Positions 26,483-35,791 of a stretch of 56,940 nt of DNA are shown here, one piece after another. Numbering within the stretch: the first letter of the stretch is position 1; each line of letters begins with the position of its first letter. The notes below the pieces were generated by a model, which saw nothing but the letters and a program-made list of their open reading frames with translations, was not told where the DNA came from and did no database searches. Source of the stretch: JBPRGG01 sp051418075 (GTDB lineage: Bacteria; Bacteroidota; Bacteroidia; Cytophagales; Cyclobacteriaceae); the NCBI GenBank assembly GCA_051418075.1, contig JBPRGG010000164.1:1-56940 (forward strand). The letters run 5' to 3'. Made by a program: the position numbers and the translations under genes.

Positions 26483-27061
26483 TTAAAACAGATCATCTTT
26501 TTTATAAGTATCCTTCACCTTTTTTTTCAGCAGATTTAAACACCTTAATTTTTGGGTTTTGGCTACGTTTTCATTTTTATAATTGAGTTTTTCAGCAATC
26601 TCCTTCATGGAAAGTGATTGATAATAAAACATTTTCAGGATAGAAAGACAAGGTTCCTGAACCTTTTTCATGATTTGAAAAACCAACTGGGAACGTTCAT
26701 GACTGTAAATAGATTCTATCACCTCAGGATATTGAATATGATCAATCTCTGAAATATGATGATTTTTAACCATACGTTTGTTTTTCTTCATTTTGTCCCT
26801 GATCAGGTTCTTTCCTATGCCATATAAATATGTTTTAAGTGAACTGTTTAATTGTTCCAGCTTTCCCTGAAAAATATTTCGCTGAAAACAGATGATAGCA
26901 TCCTGAAAAATATCAATGGCGTCATCCTTGTCCATCTTATAGCGTTGCAAAGCCCAGGTTACAAACTCCTGCCTGTACAATTTATAAATATTGATTAAAG
27001 GCTGATCATCACCTGCCTTAATCGACTTCAGATCAATTAAGTCATTTTCTACTCCTGCCAT
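26483..27061 (-). CDS. ECF sigma-70 factor
   Basis: This is a 192-residue sigma factor. Region 2 lies at about 25-95 (FVTWALQRYKMDKDDAIDIF, SSLKTYLYGIGKNLIRDKMK) and region 4 at about 130-185 (CLSILKMFYYQSLSMKEIAEKLNYKNENV). It differs in sequence from the FecI-like sigma at 4325-4951 and lacks the hydrophobic tail. It is co-transcribed with the membrane TPR gene, a common Bacteroidota arrangement. The target genes are not evident. Confidence 0.93.
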   Translation of the reverse strand: MAGVENDLIDLKSIKAGDDQPLINIYKLYRQEFVTWALQRYKMDKDDAIDIFQDAIICFQRNIFQGKLEQLNSSLKTYLYGIGKNLIRDKMKKNKRMVKNHHISEIDHIQYPEVIESIYSHERSQLVFQIMKKVQEPCLSILKMFYYQSLSMKEIAEKLNYKNENVAKTQKLRCLNLLKKKVKDTYKKDDLF

Positions 27062-27385
27062 GATTTAATTGTTTTTGCAAAGGATTTGTAAACATTGGAT
27101 GAAAAACATCACCTTAAAATACCACAATTTAGCTTTTATATAGAAAGCTTTTCACATTTAAAGTAAACTTAAAGAAATTTTCTGCTGTACCTAAACAAAT
27201 AAATTAAAAAATTACAGGGAACAAGGATAAATCAAACATGATTGGCTGATAAAAGCTAATTTCAAGCTTTTGCTAGCCTGATCTCCCCCTTTGGGGCTCT
27301 TATAGCTGATCTTGTACTTTCAATAGAAAACAAAAAGCCGGTCAGGGCATTCCCCAACCGGCTAAACAAGATGTTTACCTCATCC
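27062..27385. other. 324-bp intergenic region with the secDF terminator
   Basis: It holds the upstream region of the sigma gene and the terminator of secDF at 27325-27363. No gene or RNA was recognised. Confidence 0.6.
27325..27363 (-). terminator. Rho-independent terminator of secDF
   Basis: On the minus strand AGCCGGT pairs with ACCGGCT (27336-27342 with 27357-27363), with an inner GGG/CCC pairing across a symmetric two-base loop, and is followed by TTTTTG then TTTTC. It lies 22 bp past the secDF stop. Confidence 0.8.
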
Positions 27386-30300
27386 TCAAGGCTGTTGAGA
27401 AACTTTCTTAGACTTTTTAGGCTTCGACTTTAAAGACTCAGCTGTTTTATCCAGTTTCTTCTTATTTAAATCGACTACTATTGGGGTAGCAATGAAGATG
27501 GATGAATAAGTACCTACCAGGATACCTACCAGTAGCGAAAATGAAAATCCTCTCAACACTTCACCACCAAAAATCAACAATACCAGTACCACTACGAAAG
27601 TAGTAGCAGAAGTGATCAAGGTTCGGCTGATGGTATCATTCAGGGAAATGTTAAAGGTTTTTATCAGGTCAGAGCTGGGTCTTAACCCTAAATTTTCCCG
27701 GATCCGGTCAAACACCACCACTGTATCATTGATAGAATACCCGATGATGGTAAGCATAGCTGCTATAAACACCTGATCCACTTCAAATGCCTTTCCAAAC
27801 AATCTGGCAATGGCAAAAGCCGCAATCACAAACAAAGTGTCGTGAAAAACAGCTGCCACAGCACCTAAACCGAATTGCCATTTCCGGAACCTGACCAGTA
27901 TGTACAGGAAGATAACGATCAAAGCAAAGAAAACGGCTTCCAGCGATGCATTCCTGATATCATCAGCTATGGTAGCCCCTACTTTAGAAGAACTGACAAT
28001 GGCAAATTCATCTTCACCCAGATTTTCTGCATCCTGGGTAAAACTTTTTCCGGAAAATTCGGCTACCCCCCCAATTAAAGCATTCTGAACATTGGCATCA
28101 GCCTCTTCAGATTCATCATCTACCAGGTAACTGGTGGTAATTTTCAGAATATTATTGGCTCCATAGGTTTTCACTTCAGTACCAGCCTCTTCAAAATCAT
28201 CTGTCAAAGCCACTTTTACATCAGAGGCTGTCATGGGTTCCCTGAATTCTACCACATAGGACCTTCCTCCTTTGAAATCCACACCCAGATTCAAGCCCCC
28301 CTCAAATACCAGCAGTATCATACCCAAACCTATAACTACACCGGAAAAAGCATAGGCAATTTTTCTTTTGCCCAGGAAATCCAGGCTGAGACCGGTCAAA
28401 AGATTCCGGGTAAACGGGTTTGAAAAAGACAATTTGCTTTGATCCCCTTTTCGGGTCATCCAAGTCACAATCACCCGGGTAATGAATACAGCTGAAAAGA
28501 AAGAACTGGCTATACCAATCATCAGGGTAGTGGCGAATCCTCTTACCGGGCCCTGACCAAATACATATAAAATCACACCGGTGAGGAATGTGGTAACATT
28601 GGCATCTATAATAGAGCTAAAGGCTTTATCATATCCGGTGGATATGGCATTTCGCAAGGTAGCTCCCAGCCGCAGTTCTTCCCTTATCCTTTCAAAGATC
28701 AGCACGTTGGCATCAATGGCCATGCCTATAGTTAATACAATACCAGCAATACCCGGTAAGGTAAGGGCAGCATTCAATTGAGCCAGGATGCCTAAAACAA
28801 AGAAAATATTAAACACAAGGGCTGCATTGGCTACCAAACCTCCTTTGGCATAATAAATGATCATAAACACAACCACCAGTACTAAACCTGCTACAATGGA
28901 TGTAACACCTTGAGCCTGGGCTTCTTTTCCCAGGGTTGGGCCTACGATGGCTTCCTCTACAATACGGGCCCTGGCCGGCAATGATCCGGCTTTTAAAATA
29001 TTGGATAGGTCCTGAGCTTCTTCAATGGTGAAATTTCCGGTAATCTGAGAATTCCCATTAGGAATTTCATTTTGCACTACGGGGGCAGAATAAACATAAT
29101 TATCCAAAACCACGGCAATCCTGTTGCCCACATTTTCTGAAGTCAACCTACGCCAGGTTTTAGCTCCGGTAGCATTCATTTGCATACTGATAGATGGATT
29201 ACCTGACTGGTCAAAATCCTGGCGGGCATCAGTGATCACTTCACCGGTTAAAGGCGCTTCATTCCCTCTGGCAGTACGAATGGGGTACAATTCAAGCAAT
29301 TCTTCTCCTCCATTCATTACCCGGGGTTCATTGCTCCAAAGTAAACGCAGGTCCCGGGGAAGTAAATCCTGCATATCTTCCCGCTGGATGATCCTGTTTA
29401 TTTTGGATGTATCTCTTGTATTATATATTAAGCCTCCTTGGGCTTGTAACAAGCTAAACAGGGGCGAAACCTGATTATTCATTAGGGAATCAAGAGAAGC
29501 AGAATCTCCCTGAGCCAGTTGGGTTGCCAGATCATCTTCCAGGGAGTCCACACTATCCACATATTCCGGTTGAAGTACCTCTTGATCAACATCTTCCTGT
29601 AACATTTCACCCAAACTTTCTTCTTCATTACCTGGATTCAAAGCTTCGGCAATCTCTTCTACACCTCCTTCATCCTCTTCCTGCAAGGCTTGCAGGTCTG
29701 TAGCACTGGCCTGGTTTTCTTCTACCCATTTTTGGTTAATAGCTTGCAGAGATGGTGCAATGTTGTTAAGATCATATACTTCCCAGAATTCCAGCTTTGC
29801 TACTCTTTGGAGCAACCTTCTAACCCGGTCCGGGTCATCAGCACCAGGTAGTTCCACCTGGATCCTGCCAGTACCCGGCAGTCGCTGGATGTTGGGGGCT
29901 GTGGTTCCAAACCGGTCAATCCTGGTCCTGAGAATATTAAAAGTCCGGTCAATCGCACTTTCTACTTCCTCTCTAATTACACCAATCACTTCCTGGTCGG
30001 ATGAATCAAAACTGATCCGGCCCCGGTTAGCAGCTGTGGCAAAAATAGAACTGAGATCTCGATCCGGAGCAACTTCATTCCAGGCTTCCAAGAATAAGTC
30101 AGTAAATCTCTCCTGACTTTGTCGTTGATATTCCTGGGCCAGGGTCAGGGCCTGCTGAAAATCGGCATCTTCACTACCTCCACTTAAACCTCTGATGATA
30201 TCAACCGGAGATACTTCCAGCAAAACATGCATTCCCCCCTGTAAATCAAGTCCAAGATTCAACTTGGTTTCATTTACTTCCTCCAGGGTATACTTGATAC

Positions 30301-30502
30301 CCAACAGGTTGTAAATGGGCTCATTTCTGATAGAATCCAGGTATTGGCGCTTAAGCGACTGATCCAATACACCCGATTCATCCGTGGCATATTCATTGGC
30401 TTTTTCCTGTATATTACCGGATACCAATGTAAATGACAAATAATATATACATAATAATGTAACGATTACCGTCAGAAATACTATAAAACCTTTATTTTTC
30501 AT
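27386..30502 (-). CDS. secDF: Protein translocase SecDF fusion
   Basis: This inner-membrane protein of 1038 residues uses the proton gradient to help pull proteins through SecYEG. SecD and SecF are fused, as is usual in Bacteroidota. The SecD part (about 1-690) has a first helix at residues 7-27, the P1 domain starting NLGLDLQGGMHVLLEVSP, a long acidic insertion (about 265-345), and the six-helix bundle with GIVLTIGMAIDANVLIFERI. The SecF part (about 710-1010) begins LDFLGKRKIAYAFSG and contains YSINDTVVVFDRIREN. The C terminus is lysine-rich. A small exported protein is encoded just upstream. Confidence 0.97.
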   Translation of the reverse strand: MKNKGFIVFLTVIVTLLCIYYLSFTLVSGNIQEKANEYATDESGVLDQSLKRQYLDSIRNEPIYNLLGIKYTLEEVNETKLNLGLDLQGGMHVLLEVSPVDIIRGLSGGSEDADFQQALTLAQEYQRQSQERFTDLFLEAWNEVAPDRDLSSIFATAANRGRISFDSSDQEVIGVIREEVESAIDRTFNILRTRIDRFGTTAPNIQRLPGTGRIQVELPGADDPDRVRRLLQRVAKLEFWEVYDLNNIAPSLQAINQKWVEENQASATDLQALQEEDEGGVEEIAEALNPGNEEESLGEMLQEDVDQEVLQPEYVDSVDSLEDDLATQLAQGDSASLDSLMNNQVSPLFSLLQAQGGLIYNTRDTSKINRIIQREDMQDLLPRDLRLLWSNEPRVMNGGEELLELYPIRTARGNEAPLTGEVITDARQDFDQSGNPSISMQMNATGAKTWRRLTSENVGNRIAVVLDNYVYSAPVVQNEIPNGNSQITGNFTIEEAQDLSNILKAGSLPARARIVEEAIVGPTLGKEAQAQGVTSIVAGLVLVVVFMIIYYAKGGLVANAALVFNIFFVLGILAQLNAALTLPGIAGIVLTIGMAIDANVLIFERIREELRLGATLRNAISTGYDKAFSSIIDANVTTFLTGVILYVFGQGPVRGFATTLMIGIASSFFSAVFITRVIVTWMTRKGDQSKLSFSNPFTRNLLTGLSLDFLGKRKIAYAFSGVVIGLGMILLVFEGGLNLGVDFKGGRSYVVEFREPMTASDVKVALTDDFEEAGTEVKTYGANNILKITTSYLVDDESEEADANVQNALIGGVAEFSGKSFTQDAENLGEDEFAIVSSSKVGATIADDIRNASLEAVFFALIVIFLYILVRFRKWQFGLGAVAAVFHDTLFVIAAFAIARLFGKAFEVDQVFIAAMLTIIGYSINDTVVVFDRIRENLGLRPSSDLIKTFNISLNDTISRTLITSATTFVVVLVLLIFGGEVLRGFSFSLLVGILVGTYSSIFIATPIVVDLNKKKLDKTAESLKSKPKKSKKVSQQP

Positions 30503-30593
30503 ATATACTGATTTTACTTAAATAATGATATTGATATTAAATTTTAATATTGATCCCTGAGGAACAAGGATAATGAAAAACTAAAGACAGGTA

Positions 30594-30962
30594 CTAAGGG
30601 GCGTTGGGAGATATAATCTGCCTGAAAAGCGTCTGAAAATAACTATTTACAAATGAAACAGTATCAGAAAAGATCTGGTATTCATTTTCTTCCACCAGCG
30701 GAATATCAAATATAAAATAAAGGTCGTGATCTACATGAAGTTGAATGGCCGGAACTATTGCGTTATAAGCCATTAAAAAGAACTCCGGAGTGGATTCCTC
30801 AGAAGATGACGATTCCTGATTTTGGGTGAATTCATCCTGGGACTGAGCAGCAATAATATGTTCCAGACAGGGATTATATCCTACCGCAAAAAATGCAATA
30901 TTTAACCCTATCATTAACAGGATGATCTCTTTAGGAACCGATATTTTATATTTTGATCTCAT
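30594..30962 (-). CDS. Small exported or membrane-anchored protein of unknown function
   Basis: The 122-residue product has a basic N terminus, then a hydrophobic segment (about 10-32), a Ser/Glu/Gln-rich linker (about 40-60) and a folded-looking C-terminal part. I do not recognise a family. It lies 91 bp upstream of secDF on the same strand and may be co-transcribed, but a link to secretion is only positional. Confidence 0.6.
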   Translation of the reverse strand: MRSKYKISVPKEIILLMIGLNIAFFAVGYNPCLEHIIAAQSQDEFTQNQESSSSEESTPEFFLMAYNAIVPAIQLHVDHDLYFIFDIPLVEENEYQIFSDTVSFVNSYFQTLFRQIISPNAP

Positions 30963-31089
30963 AAAATAAAGCGAACAAAAGTATCATTTTAGAAATTATA
31001 AAACAATATTTTGCCTGGCTATATCCTTTATTTATTGCTGCTATTTTTTCAATTAATACACGTGAATAACGGAAATAGTTCTGAACAAA

Positions 31090-31743
31090 TTACAATTTTT
31101 CAATCAATTTGCGGTTAAACTGGTTCAGATGGGTGATTACCTGATCTGCCAGGTTAAGATCCTGATCTCCACTACTTTGATTCTTAAATCCTACTACTTT
31201 GATACCAGCTGCCCTGGCTGCTTTTATACCATTGTGACTATCTTCCAAAACCACCCATTCATGCCTGGTCCTGCCGGACAAATCCACCACTTTGTTGAAA
31301 ATTTCTGGTTCAGGTTTGGCTTTCACCACATCATTCCCACTAACTATCCATTGGAAGTAGGTACGTAGTCCAGCCTGTTTTAGAACCGCTTCACAAATTT
31401 CCCGGGTTCCGGAAGTGCCTACAGCCATCATAAAGCCTTCCTGGTTCAGGTTTTTCACCACCTTTTCAATTCCCTCTACCAAAGGCAATTCCATTCCATC
31501 CTCCACCTTCTGAACAAACCTTGAGATTTTGTCCTGAAGAACTGCTTGGTTATCAAATGAGACCTGGTATTTTTCTTTTAAGAAGTCGTAGGTTTCCTTT
31601 TCAGAAATACCGGCATACATTTCATATTCCTGAAATGTCACATCCATGCCCAATTCCTGAAATATCTCCTTCTCTACCTCGTAATGCAGGGGTTCACTGT
31701 TAATAATCACCCCATCAAAATCAAAAATGATACCTTTAATCAT
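31090..31743 (-). CDS. HAD-superfamily phosphatase/phosphomutase (beta-phosphoglucomutase-like)
   Basis: This is a cytosolic HAD hydrolase of 217 residues. Motif I is D8-F-D10 (IIFDFDGVI), motif II is the Thr/Ser in AVGTSGTRE, motif III is the Lys in KAKPEPEIF, and motif IV is VLEDSHNGIKAA. A helical cap (about 16-85) places it with beta-phosphoglucomutase and sugar-phosphate phosphatases. The substrate is not decidable. It stands alone between secDF and the ssb region. Confidence 0.92.
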   Translation of the reverse strand: MIKGIIFDFDGVIINSEPLHYEVEKEIFQELGMDVTFQEYEMYAGISEKETYDFLKEKYQVSFDNQAVLQDKISRFVQKVEDGMELPLVEGIEKVVKNLNQEGFMMAVGTSGTREICEAVLKQAGLRTYFQWIVSGNDVVKAKPEPEIFNKVVDLSGRTRHEWVVLEDSHNGIKAARAAGIKVVGFKNQSSGDQDLNLADQVITHLNQFNRKLIEKL

Positions 31744-31833
31744 ATAAATTCATTTTCAAATTCAAAGTTAAGATTTAAACGAAGATAAACTGGTGGATTT
31801 TTTTAAATTAATTCAAACCAGCTATTAGCCAAA

Positions 31834-32079
31834 TCAGCTGAATAATGTCTTGAAATTATCCGGTGGAATTACCTTAAATGAATGATCAGGATAGGCCTCA
31901 ATAAATTTCCTGGGTAGTTTAGGCTTCTTTTTGTTTACAGTAAATTTGAATCCAAAAGCCTTTATCTGGCTTCCCCCTTTCTTTCAGGCAATTAATTTCC
32001 TTTTGCTGATAGGTCCGCCAGAATTACTTGTTGACAACTTGCCTGTTGTTTTCAAGAAATTTACTTCGCTGCAAAACAT
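31834..32079 (-). pseudogene. Possible small broken gene with an in-frame stop
   Basis: On the minus strand an ATG at 32079 opens a frame of 31 codons (GKLSTSNSGGPISKRKLIA at its end), then a TGA at 31984, then 49 further codons in the same frame (AFGFKFTVNKKKPKLPRKF, EAYPDHSFKVIPPDNFKTLFS near the end) to TGA at 31834. The second part has protein-like composition but no usable start. No family is recognised. An operator-like dyad lies about 100 bp upstream of the ATG, which is consistent with a decayed self-regulated gene, but chance is possible. Confidence 0.35.
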
Positions 32080-32177
32080 AGAAAACCTGTCTTTTACAGC
32101 TAAAAAAAAGAAAAAACCGATAATGGAATCTTAATTACAAGATTCACCAAATACTTCATCATTTCCATTACATAATC

Positions 32178-32224
32178 CATGATAAACGTATATAAACGGT
32201 TACTTCCGAATATAAACGTTTATC
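32178..32224. promoter_or_regulatory. Operator-like inverted repeat upstream of ssb
   Basis: TGATAAACGTATATAAACGG and the reverse complement of the right arm, TGATAAACGTTTATATTCGG, agree at 17 of 20 positions, with a short spacer of about 6 bases. The right arm contains a perfect 12-bp palindrome ATAAACGTTTAT, and the unit ATAAACG recurs in both arms. It lies about 95 bp upstream of the ssb ATG and about 100 bp upstream of the broken minus-strand frame. This looks like a paired repressor site. Confidence 0.5.
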
Positions 32225-32318
32225 ATCCGACTGGCTCAAATTCTATCTGCTTAATTTGTCCCAAGATGTTCAACCAAGGCATCTATGAAAATTATGTTTT
32301 ATTAAAAAAAGTATCACT

Positions 32319-32663
32319 ATGAATTCAATGAGAAACAAAGTGCAATTGATCGGACATTTAGGTTCAGATCCCGAATCCAGACAAGTAGGTGACGATAAAA
32401 AAGTAGTCCGGTTTTCACTGGCTACCAATGAATCCTACAAAAATGGTGAGGGTGAAAAAATCACGGATACACAATGGCATAATATTGTTATCTGGGGCAG
32501 TACCGGTGAAATTGCTGAAAAATACCTTTCAAAAGGAAGAGAAGTAGCGTTGGAAGGAAAAATTGTGTACCGAAATTGGGAAGATAAGGAAGGTGTCAAG
32601 AAATACACCACAGAGATCCTGGTGTCTGACCTGGTTTTATTAAGTAATAAAGCCAACGATTAA
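32319..32663 (+). CDS. ssb: Single-stranded DNA-binding protein (short, no acidic tail)
   Basis: It binds single-stranded DNA through one OB fold (about 4-108; NKVQLIGHLGSDPESRQ, VVRFSLATNESY, WHNIVIWGSTGEIAEKYLSKG). The 114-residue product ends right after the fold (LVLLSNKAND) and lacks the Gly/Pro linker and acidic DDDIPF-type tip that recruits partner proteins in standard SSB. It is therefore probably an accessory paralogue, with the main ssb elsewhere. A strong terminator follows. The ATG at 32328 (MRNK) is an alternative start. Confidence 0.93.
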   Translation: MNSMRNKVQLIGHLGSDPESRQVGDDKKVVRFSLATNESYKNGEGEKITDTQWHNIVIWGSTGEIAEKYLSKGREVALEGKIVYRNWEDKEGVKKYTTEILVSDLVLLSNKAND

Positions 32664-32685
32664 CTAATAATCTTTCCTAAACATG

Positions 32686-32713
32686 GAGGATCCAGCCTGG
32701 ATCCTCTTTGTTT
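32686..32713 (+). terminator. Rho-independent terminator of ssb
   Basis: GAGGATCCA-GCC-TGGATCCTC (32686-32706) is a perfect 9-bp stem with a 3-base loop, followed by TTTGTTT. It overlaps the end of the convergent uridine kinase gene. Confidence 0.85.
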
Positions 32714-33338
32714 ATTCCCTGGGGCTGATCTTCGTTTTCAAAAATCGAATAATAACTTCAAGAGCTCTGTCAAACCGGTCATTATTGGGGATGATCAAAT
32801 CAGAATCATACTTAAAAGGTTCTATATATTTTTCATAAGTAGGAGCAACATGCTTTTCATACCGATACAAAACATCTTCCACACTATACCCTCTTTCTTC
32901 CTTGTCTCTTTTAATCCTGCGGCTTAGCTTGACATATTCCTTGGCATCAATAAATACCTTTAAATTTAATTGGTTGGCTATATGGGGAAAATAAAACACA
33001 AAAATCCCCTCGACAATAATAATGGGAGCTGGCTTGAAAGTAAGAATTTTGGGCCTTTTATTAGGATTGTTATACGTATATTCCGGCCTCTTCACCGTTA
33101 TTCCCGTTTTTAATTCATTGATATCTTTGGCAAATAACTCAAAATCAAGACTTAAAGGCGTATCATAATTAGGGATGCCATTTTCATCAGTAGGTTGCAG
33201 ATGTTGAGGCTTGTAATAATTATCCTGTGATATCAGGCATAATTCATCTGATTGAAATGCATTGATCAAACTACTGAGAAATTTCGTTTTACCGGAAGCA
33301 CTGCCTCCGGTGATTCCCACTATATAGGAATTTTCCAT
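32712..33338 (-). CDS. udk: Uridine kinase
   Basis: It phosphorylates uridine and cytidine in pyrimidine salvage. The 208-residue protein has the P-loop GITGGSASGKT (about 8-18), the substrate region SQDNYYKP, IIIVEGIFVFYF and the lid RRIKRDKEERG. Length and motifs are normal. It is transcribed alone and converges on ssb, ending inside the terminator region. Confidence 0.93.
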   Translation of the reverse strand: MENSYIVGITGGSASGKTKFLSSLINAFQSDELCLISQDNYYKPQHLQPTDENGIPNYDTPLSLDFELFAKDINELKTGITVKRPEYTYNNPNKRPKILTFKPAPIIIVEGIFVFYFPHIANQLNLKVFIDAKEYVKLSRRIKRDKEERGYSVEDVLYRYEKHVAPTYEKYIEPFKYDSDLIIPNNDRFDRALEVIIRFLKTKISPRE

Positions 33339-33514
33339 TATTTCAAACTTTTATGCTTCTGAGAATATTATTTCTCATTAGGGAATGGTAAAAATAATTA
33401 AAATATTATTCTATTGGGTAATAATCAGTGATGAACTTAAAATATATCCGGTTCAACCTCAATTATCCAATATTGGCACTGAAAGATCTCTGATTCTTTA
33501 GTTAATTTTACGCA

Positions 33515-35392
33515 ATGAATTATTTATCAGTTGAAGGAATCAGCAAAAGTTTTGGTGAGAAAAATCTGTTTCAGGACTTGAGCTTTGGTATAAACCAGGG
33601 AGAAAAGGTGGCCCTGATAGGCATAAATGGCTCGGGGAAGTCTACCCTGTTTAATATTATTGCCGGAGTAGACACGCCGGATACCGGCCAGGTAGTTTTC
33701 CGGAATGATATTTTAATCGAATACCTGGAACAAAATCCGGTATTTGATCAAGACTGGACAGTAGGTGATGCTATTTTTTCCGGCGACAACGAAATGATCA
33801 GACTGGTCAGACAGTATGAAGATTGCTTAGCGCTTTCTCAAAAAGATAACAGTCATCAGGATGAGTTACAACAATTGATGATGCAAATGGACCGACTCAA
33901 TGCCTGGAACCTTGAAAGCCAGGTACAGCAGATCCTGGGTAAATTAGGCATCTATAGCCTTGATTTGAAGGTCAGCCAGTTATCAGGAGGACAAAAGAAG
34001 CGGGTGGCCCTGGCCAAGACCCTTATCCAAAACCCGGATTTTATCCTGCTGGATGAGCCTACCAACCATCTTGACCTGGATGTAATTGAATGGCTGGAAA
34101 AATACCTGTCCAGCCAAAATACTACCTTATTGCTGGTAACCCATGATCGTTACTTTCTGGAAAGCATCACCAATCAAATCTTTGAACTGGAAAGAGGTCA
34201 AATCTATAATTATAAAGGAAGCTACAGCTATTATCTGGAAAAAAAGGCCGAAAGGCAATCTCTGCAAGCAAAGGAAGTAGAAAAAGCACAAAACCTGATG
34301 CGCAAGGAACTGGATTGGGTAAGAAGACAACCCAAAGCCAGGGGAAGCAAGGCCAAGTACCGTTTAGATGCCTTTGAAGATCTGAAAGACAAGGCTCAGC
34401 AAAAGCTGGATCAGGATCAGCTAAACTTATCCATTGCTTCCAAAAGACAGGGTAAAAAAATCATGGAAGTGAAAAACCTGAAAAAGTCCTATGGTCAGCA
34501 GGTTATCCTGAATCAATTTACTTACACATTCAAAAGAAATGACAGGATCGGGATCATCGGAAAGAATGGGTCAGGCAAGACCACTTTATTGAATCTGATC
34601 ACCGGCCATTTGCAGCCGGATCAGGGTGAAATAGACAAAGGATTAAACACCCAAATGGGCTATTATACCCAACAGGAAATTGCATTTGATCCTGCCAAAA
34701 AAGTCATTGATGTGGTCACTGAAGTGGCAGAGATCATAAAAATCAGCAATGGATCCGTGATTACTGCTTCGCAATTCCTGCAGCAATTCCAGTTTTCACC
34801 TGAAATGCAATATGATTTTGTAGAAAAATTAAGCGGAGGTGAAAAGAGGAGGCTTCAGCTATTGCTTGTTTTGATCAAAAGCCCAAATTTTCTGATTTTG
34901 GATGAACCTACAAATGACCTGGATATTCTCACCCTGAATATTCTGGAGGAGTACCTGGAGCAATTTGATGGTTGTTTGATGATCGTTTCTCATGACCGTT
35001 ATTTCATGGACCGCTTAGTCGATCATTTATTTGTATTTGAAGAAGGGCAACAGATCCGGGATTTTCCCGGTAACTACACGGATTTTCGCATGGAGCAGGA
35101 AAAAATACAAAAAAGCCATCGGGAGCAAAAAACACCGATAAAAAAAGAAGTGAAACCCACTGCTCCCAAAAACAAACAAAAAATGAGTTTTAATGAAAGG
35201 CGGGAATTTGAGCAATTGGGAGCACAGATAGAGCACCTGGAGCAAAGAAAGCAGTTGGTGCTGGAAAAATTAAATACAGGGAACGAAAGCCATCAACAAC
35301 TAACAACCTGGTCCCTGGAAATTGAGGCCATAGACCAGGAGCTGGAACAAAAGATGGACCGTTGGCTGGAATTGTCAGAATTGGATGGTTAA
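33515..35392 (+). CDS. ABC-F family ATPase, Uup-like
   Basis: This is a soluble protein with two ATP-binding cassettes and no membrane domain; ABC-F proteins act on ribosomes. Domain 1 has GINGSGKST (about 36), LSGGQKKRVALAKTL and LLDEPTNHLDLD. Domain 2 has GKNGSGKTT (about 350), KLSGGEKRRLQLL and LDEPTNDLDIL. A basic linker joins them, and a C-terminal coiled coil (about 555-620) points to the Uup subgroup. It has 625 residues. Its last 4 bases overlap the end of the convergent yidD gene. Confidence 0.93.
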   Translation: MNYLSVEGISKSFGEKNLFQDLSFGINQGEKVALIGINGSGKSTLFNIIAGVDTPDTGQVVFRNDILIEYLEQNPVFDQDWTVGDAIFSGDNEMIRLVRQYEDCLALSQKDNSHQDELQQLMMQMDRLNAWNLESQVQQILGKLGIYSLDLKVSQLSGGQKKRVALAKTLIQNPDFILLDEPTNHLDLDVIEWLEKYLSSQNTTLLLVTHDRYFLESITNQIFELERGQIYNYKGSYSYYLEKKAERQSLQAKEVEKAQNLMRKELDWVRRQPKARGSKAKYRLDAFEDLKDKAQQKLDQDQLNLSIASKRQGKKIMEVKNLKKSYGQQVILNQFTYTFKRNDRIGIIGKNGSGKTTLLNLITGHLQPDQGEIDKGLNTQMGYYTQQEIAFDPAKKVIDVVTEVAEIIKISNGSVITASQFLQQFQFSPEMQYDFVEKLSGGEKRRLQLLLVLIKSPNFLILDEPTNDLDILTLNILEEYLEQFDGCLMIVSHDRYFMDRLVDHLFVFEEGQQIRDFPGNYTDFRMEQEKIQKSHREQKTPIKKEVKPTAPKNKQKMSFNERREFEQLGAQIEHLEQRKQLVLEKLNTGNESHQQLTTWSLEIEAIDQELEQKMDRWLELSELDG

Positions 35393-35622
35393 GGTACTGG
35401 ATCGTAGCCACTCCCTCCCCAGGGATGACAGCGGGAAAACCTTTTAATTCCGAGCCAGCCACCTTTGAACACCCCGTGTTTCATAATTGCTTTCTTGGTA
35501 TATTCCGAACAGGTGGGTGTATACCGGCAGGTAGCGGGAAATAAAGGAGAAATAACATATTGATAAATAAGAACCGGAATGATAAATAATTTTCTAACTC
35601 CAATTTTGAAGTACTGCAGCAT
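35389..35622 (-). CDS. yidD: Membrane protein insertion efficiency factor YidD
   Basis: This small protein of 77 residues assists YidC-dependent membrane insertion. The family motifs are clear: YQYVISPLFPATCRYTPTCS, EYTKKAIMKHGVFKGGW and RCHPWGGSGYDPVP. A hydrophobic N-terminal amphipathic segment is present. It is divergent from the outer-membrane protein gene across 169 bp and overlaps the ABC-F gene end by 4 bases. It is not linked here to rnpA or yidC. Confidence 0.95.
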   Translation of the reverse strand: MLQYFKIGVRKLFIIPVLIYQYVISPLFPATCRYTPTCSEYTKKAIMKHGVFKGGWLGIKRFSRCHPWGGSGYDPVP

Positions 35623-35791
35623 ATTTTTGTTTTAAAAGCCTATTGATATATTATTTAAATGTCACATATTTTGAAAAAGTTCTGGTTAATAATTATATTT
35701 TGACATTTTTAGGGCAAAATTATTTAAACACCTGGTCGTTAAAAACCAGTAAAACCAATAGTGTTTGAAAACAAGCGGGGATAGCAATTGA

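Larger units (their letters stand above)
31744..32318. other. 575-bp intergenic region with an operator-like dyad and a broken frame
   Basis: It contains the interrupted minus-strand frame at 31834-32079 and the ATAAACG-rich dyad at 32178-32224. The remaining sequence before the ssb start is AT-rich with a TTAATTTG box near 32250 that resembles, but does not match, a -7 element. Confidence 0.6.
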
